64,000 nt of DNA from Janthinobacterium sp. (GTDB lineage Bacteria; Pseudomonadota; Gammaproteobacteria; Burkholderiales; Burkholderiaceae_D): assembly GCF_009923995.1 (NCBI RefSeq), contig NZ_RFSK01000002.1:1-64000 (forward strand), given 5' to 3'. The number at the start of each line of letters is the position of its first letter. Within the stretch, counting starts at the first letter, position 1. Position numbers and translations under genes: made by a program. The notes under the pieces are model-generated. The model saw only the letters and a program-made list of their open reading frames with translations. It was not told the origin of the DNA and ran no database searches. This document shows, piece after piece, positions 45,529 to 54,017 of the stretch.

Positions 45529-46644
45529 ATGAACAAATGGATGACTGGAACGATGGTAGTGGGTGGCTTGCTGGCGGCGCAGGGGGTTGCGCAGGCACAA
45601 AGCAGCGTGCAAGTGTATGGCTTGCTGTCGGCCGGTATCGGCTATGTGTCGGATGAAGGCAAGGGCAGCCGCACGCATGCGCTGAGCGGCACGAATCAGA
45701 ACCCGCGCATCGGTTTCCGCGGGCAGGAAGACCTGGGCGACGGCACCAAGGCCATCTTCGTGCTGGAGAACGGTTTCAACGTGATGACGGGCACGGCGGC
45801 GCAAAGCGGCCGCCTGTTCGGCCGCCAGTCGTACGTGGGCCTGTCGAGCAATGACAAGGGTACGCTGACCCTGGGCCGCCAGTACGAAGCCGTCAAGGAT
45901 CTGCTGGGCCCGGTGGTTATCGCCAGTAACGGCGTGCACATCGGCGACAACGACAATGGCTACAACAACCTGCGCGTGCAAAATGCCGTCAAGTATGTCA
46001 GCCCGAACATCAGCAACCTGTCGTTCACGGGTTTGTATGGCTTCAGCGAAAATCCGGCCGATTCCAACCGCAACCGCGTCTACAGCATGGGTGCCGGCTA
46101 CAAAGTCGATGCCTTCAGCTGGGCCGTCGCCTACACCAAGATGGACCACCCGAATGCCCCGGACGCGCCGAATGGCGCCATCGGCAATGACTACGGCAGT
46201 TCCTTGTTGATCTTCAACAAGAGCACCGTCAGCGGCGCTGGCGTGAACAGCCAGGCCATCGCCGGCACGGGAGGCTTCTATAATGTGGGCAGGACCAAGT
46301 TCGGCGCGCTGTACACGAACGTGCGCTACCACTACATGGATCAGAGCAATCTGACCCTGCAAAATGTGGATCTGAACGTGAACCACAAGCTGACGGAAGC
46401 GCTGAACCTGGGCGCATCGTATTTCTTTACTACAGGAAAATATGATGTGGTTAACAAGACGCCAAAATGGCACCAGGTCAACTTCCAGGCCGATTACTTC
46501 CTGTCCAAGCGCACCGACGTCGCCGTCACCTGGAGCTACCAGAAAGCGGCTGGCGATGCGACCTTCGCCCGCGTGTTCGGCTTCGGCGCCTCCGGCGGCA
46601 AGACGCAAAGCGTGCTGATCGTCGGCATGCGACATTATTTCTGA
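45529..46644 (+). CDS. Gram-negative trimeric porin
   Basis: A 371-residue outer-membrane porin of the beta-proteobacterial 16-strand class. Signal peptide (TMVVGGLLAAQGVAQA), first strand SSVQVYGLLSAGIGYVSDE, constriction-loop region around residues 100-130, GRQSYVGLSSNDKGTLTLGRQY, and the terminal MRHYF with the C-terminal Phe that BAM recognises. It heads a six-gene run with an ABC transporter and nucleoside enzymes, so its pore may favour nucleosides. An RNA hairpin follows its stop. Confidence 0.92.
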   Translation: MNKWMTGTMVVGGLLAAQGVAQAQSSVQVYGLLSAGIGYVSDEGKGSRTHALSGTNQNPRIGFRGQEDLGDGTKAIFVLENGFNVMTGTAAQSGRLFGRQSYVGLSSNDKGTLTLGRQYEAVKDLLGPVVIASNGVHIGDNDNGYNNLRVQNAVKYVSPNISNLSFTGLYGFSENPADSNRNRVYSMGAGYKVDAFSWAVAYTKMDHPNAPDAPNGAIGNDYGSSLLIFNKSTVSGAGVNSQAIAGTGGFYNVGRTKFGALYTNVRYHYMDQSNLTLQNVDLNVNHKLTEALNLGASYFFTTGKYDVVNKTPKWHQVNFQADYFLSKRTDVAVTWSYQKAAGDATFARVFGFGASGGKTQSVLIVGMRHYF

Positions 46645-46662
46645 GTCTGATTCATCTTTACA

Positions 46663-46681
46663 GGCGCTGTCCCGCAGCGCC
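46663..46681 (+). other. Intercistronic hairpin after the porin gene
   Basis: GGCGCTG-TCCCG-CAGCGCC, a 7-bp stem without T-run, in the 57 bases between the porin and the binding-protein gene. It could protect the porin mRNA end or reduce read-through, giving more porin than transporter. Confidence 0.5.
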
Positions 46682-46701
46682 GTCCCCTGAAAGGAAGCAT
46701 C

Positions 46702-47724
46702 TTGAAAAAGCACCTCATGTTGGCTTTGAGCCTAGGCTTGCTGGCAAACGCCGCCCACGCGGAAAAACGCGAGCTGGTCATTTCGGCCTACCCGATTGCC
46801 CAACCCTTGTTCATGAAGTATGTGTACGAGCCGTTCAAGGCCAAATGCGGTTGCGATATCAAGGTGGAAACGGGGAATAACGCGGACCGCATCGCCAAGC
46901 TGGTGGTGCACGCGAAGAATCCGGTCATCGATCTGGTGCTGCTGTCCGATTCCGGCATGCTGGAAGCGGCGCAGAAGGGCGTGATCCAGCCCATGGATTA
47001 CTCCAAGCTGAGCAATTACAAGGCTCTGTACGACGTGGCGAAGAATCCCATCGGCGGCAACTACGCCGTCGGCTACACCCTGTATTCCGTGGGCCTGGTG
47101 TACCGCAGCGACAAGATCGCCCCGCTGACGTCGTGGAAGGACCTGTGGCGCCCCGAACTGAAGGGCCGCGTGGCCTTCCCCGACGTGAGCACCACGCAGG
47201 GCCCGTTGATGCTGCGCATGGCCGATGCGGCCTGGGGCGGCAAGACGGACGACTACGCCACCGGTTTCGCCAAGATCGTCGGCATGAAGGGCAACGTCGT
47301 CACCTTCTCGAAAAACAGCGCGCAGCTCGCTGCCCTGTTCGCCCAGGATGAAATCTGGGCCGCGCCCGTGGCGCGCTTCACCTGGTCGCAGATGCTCAAG
47401 ACGGGCCTGCCCCTGAAATGGAGCATCCCGGCCGAAGGCCAGGCGGCCGGCATGAACGTGATGGGCATCGTCGCCGGGTCGAAGAATGCGGACCTGGCCT
47501 ACCAGCTGATGGATTTCTGGCTGTCCAAGGAAGTGCAGACGCAGCTGGCGACCAACCTGGTCGACTCGCCCGTCAACAAGGACGTGCGCCTGTCGACGGC
47601 CGCCGCGCAATTCAATACCTATGGCCCCGATCAAATCGGGTCGCTGAAATTCGTCAAGCCGGAAACCATCCTCAAGCAGCGCACGAACTGGATGACGCAG
47701 TGGAACAAGGCCATGAGCAAATAG
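46702..47724 (+). CDS. ABC transporter substrate-binding protein (PotD/AfuA-like fold)
   Basis: A 340-residue periplasmic binding protein: signal peptide (HLMLALSLGLLANAAHA), then ELVISAYPIAQPLFMKYVYEPFKAK, the class typical of iron(III), polyamine, thiamine and phosphonate transporters. It starts with TTG (46702), placed by AAGGA eight bases upstream; no ATG is near. Residues 49 and 51 (CGC) may form a disulfide. With two permeases, an ATPase, nucleoside hydrolase and a deaminase following, the ligand is probably a nucleoside or a related compound rather than iron. Confidence 0.9.
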   Translation: MKKHLMLALSLGLLANAAHAEKRELVISAYPIAQPLFMKYVYEPFKAKCGCDIKVETGNNADRIAKLVVHAKNPVIDLVLLSDSGMLEAAQKGVIQPMDYSKLSNYKALYDVAKNPIGGNYAVGYTLYSVGLVYRSDKIAPLTSWKDLWRPELKGRVAFPDVSTTQGPLMLRMADAAWGGKTDDYATGFAKIVGMKGNVVTFSKNSAQLAALFAQDEIWAAPVARFTWSQMLKTGLPLKWSIPAEGQAAGMNVMGIVAGSKNADLAYQLMDFWLSKEVQTQLATNLVDSPVNKDVRLSTAAAQFNTYGPDQIGSLKFVKPETILKQRTNWMTQWNKAMSK

Positions 47725-47745
47725 TGGTGACGAGGAGAGAACACC

Positions 47746-48585
47746 ATGTTTGCTGATCCAAAAAAGCGCCTGGGCCTGCTGTTGGTCCTGCCTGCGCTGA
47801 TCTTTATCGTCGTCTGCTTCCTGCTGCCCGTGCTGGCCTTGCTGGTCGACGCCTTCCGCGTCGGCGACGGCATGCAGTGGGGCGTCGACCGCTTCATCGA
47901 ATTCTTTTCGCAGGAATTCAACCGCACCATCTTCTGGCGCACCCTGCGCATCGCCGCGCTGGTGACGCTCGCCTCCATCCTCCTCGGCTACCCGGCCGCG
48001 CAGGCCGTGGCGCGCGTGTCGCCGAAGTGGCGCGGCCTGGTGGTGGGCATGATGATCCTGCCGCTGATGGTGTCGCCGATCGCGCGCACCTACGCCTGGA
48101 TCGTCTTACTGGGCCGCAACGGCGCCGTCAACGCGGCGCTCGTCAACCTGGGCTTCACGGAAGAGCCGCTGCGCCTGCTGTTCAGTGAATTTGCCGTCTT
48201 TGTCGGCCTGCTGCAATTGCTGCTGCCACTGATGCTGATGTCGCTGGCGGGCGCGCTGGAAAACCTGCCGCGCGACGTGGAGCCGGCCGCCGCCACCCTG
48301 GGCGCCAATCCATGGCAAGTCTTTTGCAAGGTCACCCTGCCGCTGACGCAGGAAGGCCTGGTCGTCGGCGGCACGCTCGTCTTCACGGGCTGCGTGACGG
48401 CCTACGTGACGCCGGCCCTGCTGGGCGGCACCAAGGTGCTGATGCTGGAAACCCTGCTGTACCAGAAGGTCAGCGTGGAGAGCGATTTCGGCGCCGCGAA
48501 TGTGATCGCCGTCATCCTCGTCTGCATGACCCTGCTGGTGAATGCCGGCCTTAAACGTATTTCTTCGAGCCGGAGTTCCGTATGA
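47746..48585 (+). CDS. ABC transporter permease (first)
   Basis: A 279-residue inner-membrane permease with six helices of the PotB/FbpB class. The N-terminus reads RLGLLLVLPALIFIVVCFLLPVLALLVDAF. The cytoplasmic EAA loop, which contacts the ATPase, is LPRDVEPAAATLGANPWQVFCKVTLP. It pairs with the next permease, whose start overlaps its stop in ATGA. Part of the six-gene nucleoside-type operon. Confidence 0.93.
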   Translation: MFADPKKRLGLLLVLPALIFIVVCFLLPVLALLVDAFRVGDGMQWGVDRFIEFFSQEFNRTIFWRTLRIAALVTLASILLGYPAAQAVARVSPKWRGLVVGMMILPLMVSPIARTYAWIVLLGRNGAVNAALVNLGFTEEPLRLLFSEFAVFVGLLQLLLPLMLMSLAGALENLPRDVEPAAATLGANPWQVFCKVTLPLTQEGLVVGGTLVFTGCVTAYVTPALLGGTKVLMLETLLYQKVSVESDFGAANVIAVILVCMTLLVNAGLKRISSSRSSV

Positions 48586-49361
48586 AAGAAAGTATCTTCT
48601 CGCGCGCCGTCCTGTGGCTCGTGTTCCTGTTCCTGCTGGGGCCTTTCGCCATCGTCGTGCTGGCGGGCTTTTCCGGCGGCGAAACGCTGGCCTTCCCGCC
48701 CGAATCGTACTCGCTGCGCTGGATCATCGAAGTGTGGTCGGCGCCCGAGTTCCGCCGCGCCTTCCAGACCAGCCTGGAGATCGGCCTGATCGCCACCGTC
48801 ATCGCCCTGCTGCTGGGCATTCCCGTCGCGTATGCGTTTTCGCGCATGCCGCCGCCCGGCATCGGCGCCATCCGGCAGATCCTGACGTCGCCGCTGATCA
48901 TTCCCGCCATCCTCGTGGGCCTGGGCTTGCTGCACCACCTGGTGCTGACGATTAACGCGCCCGTCTACGTGGGCCTGCTGATCGGCCATATCGCGCTGCT
49001 GATTCCGTACTCGGTGCGCGTCGTGTACGCCAGCCTGGTGAACCTGCGCGTGGATATCGAGGATGCGGCCATCACCCTGGGCGCCTCGCGTTTGCGCGCG
49101 TTTTTCATGATCGTGCTGCCGAATATCCGCAACGCCGTGATCGCCGCCTTCTTCCTCGCCTTCGTCACCTCGTTCAACCAGGTGCCCGTGTCGCTGTTCC
49201 TCACGGGCCCCGGCATCAGCACCTTGCCGATCGAGATGCTGGGCCATATGGAAAACAGCTTCGACCCGTCGATCGCTGCCCTGTCGACCTTGCTGGTCTT
49301 GTTCACCATGGCCTTCGTGATGGTGACCGAGAAGGTGCTGGGCATTTCTAAATACATGTAA
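48582..49361 (+). CDS. ABC transporter permease (second)
   Basis: A 259-residue permease of the PotC class with six helices, beginning FSRAVLWLVFLFLLGPFAIVVLAGF. EAA loop: RVDIEDAAITLGASRLRAFFMIVLP. It forms a heterodimer channel with the product of the previous gene, with which it overlaps by four bases. The ATPase gene follows 13 bases later. Confidence 0.93.
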   Translation: MKESIFSRAVLWLVFLFLLGPFAIVVLAGFSGGETLAFPPESYSLRWIIEVWSAPEFRRAFQTSLEIGLIATVIALLLGIPVAYAFSRMPPPGIGAIRQILTSPLIIPAILVGLGLLHHLVLTINAPVYVGLLIGHIALLIPYSVRVVYASLVNLRVDIEDAAITLGASRLRAFFMIVLPNIRNAVIAAFFLAFVTSFNQVPVSLFLTGPGISTLPIEMLGHMENSFDPSIAALSTLLVLFTMAFVMVTEKVLGISKYM

Positions 49362-49374
49362 GAGGCAACACACC

Positions 49375-50406
49375 ATGAGTTATCTGGAACTGCACAAGCT
49401 GAACCTCGGCTACGCCAAGAACACGACGTCCGTGAAGGACCTGGACCTGCACGTCGAGCAGGGCGAACTGATTTCGCTGCTGGGCCCCAGCGGCTGTGGC
49501 AAGACCACGACCATGCGCGCCATCGCCGGCCTGATGCCGATGCAATCGGGCCGCATCGTGCTCGACGGCCGCGAAATCGGCAAGCTGGCGCCGAACAAGC
49601 GCAATATCGGCATGGTCTTCCAGTCGTATGCCCTGTTCCCTCACTTGAATGTATACGACAACATCGCCTTCGGTTTGCGCTTGCGCAAGGTTGCGCCAGC
49701 CTTGTTGAAAACCAAGGTGGAAGCCGTGATCGCCGCCGTGGGACTGACGGGTTTCGAGACGCGCCTGCCGGCGCAGATGTCCGGCGGCCAGCAGCAGCGC
49801 GTGGCGCTGGCGCGCGCCATCGTCGTCGAACCGGCCCTGCTGCTGCTGGACGAACCGCTGTCGAACCTGGACGCCAAGCTGCGCGTGCAGATGCGCGCCG
49901 AACTGCGCCGCATCCAGCGCGAGCTGGGCATCACCATGCTGTACGTGACGCATGACCAGGAAGAAGCGCTGGCCCTGTCCGACCGCATCGTCGTCATGAA
50001 CGGCGGGCGCATCGAGCAGCTGGCCGCGCCGGAAGCCGTCTTCAATACGCCGTCGACGCGCTTCGTCGCCAACTTCATGGGCTTCGAGAACCTGTTCGAC
50101 TACCGCGACGGCGCGCTGCACCACGCGGGCGCCAGCCTGCCGTACACGTCTCCCGTCGCTGCCGGGACTACGGTGCTGGGCTGGCGCCCGGACAAGGTGC
50201 GCGTCTGCGCGGCCGACGATGTCGCCGCCCGGTATCCGGGCACCGTGCTGGCACGGGGCTTCCTGGGCGACACCGTCGAATACCTGCTGCAAACCCCGCT
50301 GGGCCAGGTCAAGGGCATCTGCGCGGCCGGCGGCGCCACCTGGCGCGAAGGCACGGCCGTCTCGTTCGTCCTGCCATCCGACAGCGCCCTGTGTTTGGCT
50401 GCCTGA
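49375..50406 (+). CDS. ABC transporter ATP-binding protein
   Basis: A 343-residue ATPase of the PotA/FbpC class. Walker A GPSGCGKTT (residues about 37-45), Q-loop in MVFQSYALFPH, signature MSGGQQQR, Walker B LLLLDEPLSNLD, switch His in YVTHDQEE. The C-terminal TOBE-like domain (residues 240-343) often serves regulation. It energises the two permeases. The nucleoside hydrolase gene begins 19 bases later, arguing for one transcript. Confidence 0.95.
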   Translation: MSYLELHKLNLGYAKNTTSVKDLDLHVEQGELISLLGPSGCGKTTTMRAIAGLMPMQSGRIVLDGREIGKLAPNKRNIGMVFQSYALFPHLNVYDNIAFGLRLRKVAPALLKTKVEAVIAAVGLTGFETRLPAQMSGGQQQRVALARAIVVEPALLLLDEPLSNLDAKLRVQMRAELRRIQRELGITMLYVTHDQEEALALSDRIVVMNGGRIEQLAAPEAVFNTPSTRFVANFMGFENLFDYRDGALHHAGASLPYTSPVAAGTTVLGWRPDKVRVCAADDVAARYPGTVLARGFLGDTVEYLLQTPLGQVKGICAAGGATWREGTAVSFVLPSDSALCLAA

Positions 50407-50425
50407 CTTTCTAGTGGAGAGCATC

Positions 50426-51370
50426 ATGGATACCCCCTTGAAAAAGATCTGGCTCGATACCGACCCCGGTTTCGACGACTGGCTGACGATGTTGTTGCTG
50501 GGCAGCAATCCCGGCATCGAGTGGCTGGGCGTGAGCGTGGTGGCGGGCAATGCGCCCGTCGACATCACCTACGACAACGCCCTGCGCATCAAGGCCCATG
50601 ATGGCTTGACGGTGCCCATCTACCGCGGCTGCGAAGAGCCGCTGGCCGGCGTCATCGAGACGGCGCAGCGCATCCTCGGCGACAGCGGCATGCCGACGAC
50701 GGGCGACGTCCTGCCGCCCGGCGCGGCCACGGATGCTGCCGGCCACGCCGTCGACGCGCTGATCGCCGCCGTGCGCGCCCATCCTGGTCAGATCACCATC
50801 ATGGCGATTGCGCCGATGACCAACCTGGCCACGGCCCTGAGCCGCGCGCCGGACATCGCGGAAAAAATCGTCGAGATCATCCTGATGGGCGGCTCCACCG
50901 ACCAGGGCAACCACACGGCGGCGGCCGAATTCAATATCTATGCGGACCCGGAAGCGGCCGCCCAGGTCTTCCAGGCCGGCATCCCGCTGCGCATGTTCGG
51001 CCTGAACCTGTGCCGCCAGCTGCTGGTGACGAACGTGGAAGTGGAGCGCCTGCGCGCCATCGGCACGCCGCGCGCGCAGCGTCTGGCGGGCTACCTGGAA
51101 GCGTACGTGCGCATCCGCAGCGCCGACGGTTCCGTGCCCATGCCCATGTACGACCCGGTGGTGGCCCTGTACCTGGAAGCGCCGCAGCTGTTCCAGTTCC
51201 AGAGCGCCCACGTGGCCATCGAACTGACGGGCGCACTGACGCGCGGCATGACGGTGTGCGAATTCCGCGTGCCGCGCCGCGCGCCCATCAACACGCAGGT
51301 GGCGATGCTGGCCGATGGTCCCGCGGCCATCGAACTGCTGATGCGTCGCCTGACGGCCATCCTGATGTGA
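50426..51370 (+). CDS. Nucleoside hydrolase family protein
   Basis: A 314-residue inosine-uridine-preferring nucleoside hydrolase relative. The Ca2+-binding motif is DTDPGFDDW (D11, D13, D17, D18), where the usual form is DTDPGxDDA. MGGSTDQGNHTAAAEFNIYADPEAA is the central ribose-binding segment. Near the C-terminus the common HDP is YDP here (Y242, D243), so the leaving-group residue differs from the group I enzymes. It should cut ribosides into ribose and base. Between the ABC ATPase and the deaminase genes. Confidence 0.9.
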   Translation: MDTPLKKIWLDTDPGFDDWLTMLLLGSNPGIEWLGVSVVAGNAPVDITYDNALRIKAHDGLTVPIYRGCEEPLAGVIETAQRILGDSGMPTTGDVLPPGAATDAAGHAVDALIAAVRAHPGQITIMAIAPMTNLATALSRAPDIAEKIVEIILMGGSTDQGNHTAAAEFNIYADPEAAAQVFQAGIPLRMFGLNLCRQLLVTNVEVERLRAIGTPRAQRLAGYLEAYVRIRSADGSVPMPMYDPVVALYLEAPQLFQFQSAHVAIELTGALTRGMTVCEFRVPRRAPINTQVAMLADGPAAIELLMRRLTAILM

Positions 51371-51404
51371 TTTTGAGTCTTTATCCACTAGCGAAGCGAG
51401 CTTC

Positions 51405-52481
51405 ATGAGTAACCCTGCCGACACCCTGCCTGCCCTGAGCATCGAACAGTTTTTACGCGCCATGCCGAAAGTGGAGCTGCATTGCCACCTGTTCGGCACG
51501 GTGCGACAGGCCACCTTCCGCGCGCTGGCCGCCAAGACGGGCAATGTCGTCACCCCCGAGGAAATCGACGCCTTCTACACGCGCGGCGACAAGCCCGTCG
51601 GCGTGCTGCGCGTGCTGCGCGCGCTCGACGCGCACCTGATCGTCTCGCCCACGGACCTGTATTGCCTGGCCTACGAATACCTGGAAGACGCGCATGGCCA
51701 CGGCGTGCGCTATGCGGAATTCTTCTGGAATCCGACCGGCACGGTGCGCGTGTCGGGCCTGCGCTATGACGCGGCGCAAGACGCCATCGTCGCCGCCATC
51801 CGCGACGCTCAGCGCGATTTCGGCGTCATCGGCCGCCTGATTCCCAGCATCGACCGCGAAGCGAGTCCCGCCGAAGCCGTGCAGATGGTGGAATGGATGA
51901 AGGCGCACCGCGCGCCGGAAGTCATCGGCATCGGCATCGATTACCGCGAAAACGACCGCCCGCCGGAACTCTTCATCGAAGCCTACCGCGCCGCGCGCGA
52001 GGCCGGCTTCAAGTGCACGGCCCACGCGGGCGAATTCGGCATGCCGTGGATGAACGTGGCGACGGCCATCGAGCAGCTGCAGGTGGACCGGGTCGACCAC
52101 GGCTACACGATTGTTGATAATCCTCAACTGGCGCAGCGCTGCGTGGAGCGGGGCCTGGTGTTTACCGTGGTGCCGACCAACTCGTATTATCTGCGCACCC
52201 TGGCGCCCGAGCGCTGGGCACTCGACCACCCGATCCGCGCCATGGCCAAGCTGGGCCTGAAACTGCATCCGAACACGGACGACCCGACCCTGCACCACGT
52301 GACGCCGACGGGCGCCTGGATGATGATGCGCGAGTTCGGCTTCGGCCTGGACGACATGCGCGGCTTCATGCTGAATGGCCTGGACGCGGCCTGGATCGAT
52401 GAGAGCATGCGGCGCGACTGGCGCGCGCAATTTACGCGTGAATTCGACGCGCTGCGCGCCCGCGTCGTCGACGCCTCTTAG
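51405..52481 (+). CDS. Adenosine deaminase-family amidohydrolase
   Basis: A 358-residue TIM-barrel deaminase. Metal site and catalysis are intact: H26 and H28 in VELHCHLFG, then TAHAGEFG with catalytic Glu, RVDHGYTI, and HPNTDDPTL with the double Asp. F30 replaces the Asp of the usual HLHLDG motif, a residue near the ribose end of adenosine in true ADA. With a nucleoside hydrolase just before it, a free base or modified nucleoside may be the real substrate. Its TAG overlaps the stop of the convergent regulator by three bases. Confidence 0.88.
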   Translation: MSNPADTLPALSIEQFLRAMPKVELHCHLFGTVRQATFRALAAKTGNVVTPEEIDAFYTRGDKPVGVLRVLRALDAHLIVSPTDLYCLAYEYLEDAHGHGVRYAEFFWNPTGTVRVSGLRYDAAQDAIVAAIRDAQRDFGVIGRLIPSIDREASPAEAVQMVEWMKAHRAPEVIGIGIDYRENDRPPELFIEAYRAAREAGFKCTAHAGEFGMPWMNVATAIEQLQVDRVDHGYTIVDNPQLAQRCVERGLVFTVVPTNSYYLRTLAPERWALDHPIRAMAKLGLKLHPNTDDPTLHHVTPTGAWMMMREFGFGLDDMRGFMLNGLDAAWIDESMRRDWRAQFTREFDALRARVVDAS

Positions 52482-53860
52482 GCCGACACGGGCGGCGGCA
52501 GCAGCAGCGAGGGGAACGCCCGCTGCGGGCAGCTTTGCCGCTCGCACACCTTGCAGCCCGTGCCGATGGGCGTGGCGCTGGACGGGTCGTGCAGATCGAG
52601 TCCCTTGGAATAGATCAGCCGGTGCGCCTGCGAGATGTCGCAGCCCAGCGCCACGGCAAAGGTCTTGCCCGGCGCCCGGAAGCCCGGCGACGCCGTGCTG
52701 ACCTGGCGCGCGATCCACAGATAGGTGCAGCCGTCCGGCATGCTGGCCACTTGCGTGAGCACTTGCCCCGGATGGCTGAAGGCGTCGTAGACGATCCACA
52801 GCGGACAGGTGCCGCCCACCCTGGAAAAATGAAAGTCCGTGGCCGACTGGCGCTTCGAGACATTGCCGGCCCGGTCGACGCGCACGAAGAAGAAGGGCAG
52901 TCCCGCCGCATCGGGTCGCTGCATGGTGCTCAGCCGGTGGCATACGGCTTCGAAGCCCACGCCGAACTGGTGCGCCAGGCGCTCGATATCGTAGGAGCGG
53001 CTTTCCGCCGCCTGTAAAAAACGCTGATACGGCATCAGCAGGGCGCCCGCGAAATAATTGGAAAACGCCAGGCGCGCGCTCGTTTGCGCGGCCGCGCCCG
53101 AGAACCCCGCCGCCAGCACGAGCGCGTCGATCAGCGAACTGTGTTCGAGCAGGCTGATTTGCGCTGCCATCTGGAAGGCGCGCTGGCCGCCCGTCAGCGT
53201 GTCGGGCAGCCACAGGATGTGTTGTTGCGAATCAAAGCGGTGCTTGCGCACCATGCCCGCGTCGCCGTCGGACAGCTGCACCCGGACGCCGTGGCGCTCC
53301 AGCAGGCGGCCCTGCAGCGCGTCGAGCGTGCGCAGGGATGGATCGAGTTCACCGGCCACCAGTTCCGCCGCCCGGTCCAGCTCATCGATGTAATTTTGCC
53401 GCCGGTTCAGGTATTCGCGCACTTCCTCGTCCGTGGACGGGGCCGCCGAACTGGCGCCGCGGCTGCCGTCGTCGAGGCGCGCGGCCAGGGTATCGGCCCG
53501 CTCCGCCATCACCCGGTAGCGCCGTTGCAGCAGCAGGATCGAGCGCGCCAGTTCCGGCATATTCTCCACCAGCATCTTCAATTCCGCCATCGAGGTGGGC
53601 GGCGCGTCGGGCAGTTCGCCGAAGACGTCGCGCACGTCGGCCACCAGGCTGGCGCTGTCGTGTTCGGAAAAGATTTGCGGATCGACGCCCAGCACCGTGC
53701 CGATGCGCAGCAGGATCGGCACCGTCAGGGGGCGCTGGTTGCGCTCCATCTGGTTCAGGTAGCTGGGCGAGATGCCCAGGGACTTGGCCAGCGCCACCTG
53801 CGTCATGCGCCGTTCCTCGCGCAGGCGCTGCAGGCGCACGCCCATGAAAACCTTTGCCAT
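52478..53860 (-). CDS. XRE-family regulator of the ScfR/RamB type (short-chain acyl metabolism)
   Basis: A 460-residue regulator. N-terminal XRE helix-turn-helix: LQRLREERRMTQVALAKSLGISPSYLNQMERNQRPLT. The middle carries an ImmA/IrrE-like region (SNYFAGALLMPYQRFLQAAE) and the C-terminal DUF2083-type domain ends in a Cys cluster, CKVCERQSC, a family hallmark. Relatives such as RamB and PrpR respond to acyl-CoA or propionate state. It is divergent from the valine catabolic operon (GTG at 54018), which is the obvious target. Start at 53860 is backed by GAGAGGAAA upstream. Confidence 0.9.
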   Translation of the reverse strand: MAKVFMGVRLQRLREERRMTQVALAKSLGISPSYLNQMERNQRPLTVPILLRIGTVLGVDPQIFSEHDSASLVADVRDVFGELPDAPPTSMAELKMLVENMPELARSILLLQRRYRVMAERADTLAARLDDGSRGASSAAPSTDEEVREYLNRRQNYIDELDRAAELVAGELDPSLRTLDALQGRLLERHGVRVQLSDGDAGMVRKHRFDSQQHILWLPDTLTGGQRAFQMAAQISLLEHSSLIDALVLAAGFSGAAAQTSARLAFSNYFAGALLMPYQRFLQAAESRSYDIERLAHQFGVGFEAVCHRLSTMQRPDAAGLPFFFVRVDRAGNVSKRQSATDFHFSRVGGTCPLWIVYDAFSHPGQVLTQVASMPDGCTYLWIARQVSTASPGFRAPGKTFAVALGCDISQAHRLIYSKGLDLHDPSSATPIGTGCKVCERQSCPQRAFPSLLLPPPVSA

Positions 53861-53879
53861 CGCGTTTCCTCTCCCCCGG

Positions 53880-53987
53880 TTTGCGGAATCTGCAAATTTA
53901 CAATCTTTGCAGATTAACAGATTCGTCTTTGCATTATCTCGCATTTTCACGTCTTGTTTGCGGCCCGTATTGTGCGAATAATGCAAA
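53880..53987. promoter_or_regulatory. Operator-rich control region between the ScfR-type gene and mmsA
   Basis: Four TTTGC copies (53880, 53906, 53928, 53957) and two GCAAA copies (53892, 53983) lie within 108 bp. The first pair forms a palindrome TTTGC-N7-GCAAA; 53906 and 53928 are 22 bases apart, two helical turns. RamB-type regulators are known to recognise TTTGC/GCAAA-like sites, so this is a likely operator array of the divergent regulator. Family knowledge plus inference. Confidence 0.6.
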
Positions 53988-54017
53988 CAGACCTATACCC
54001 ACACAAGGAGACACCGA

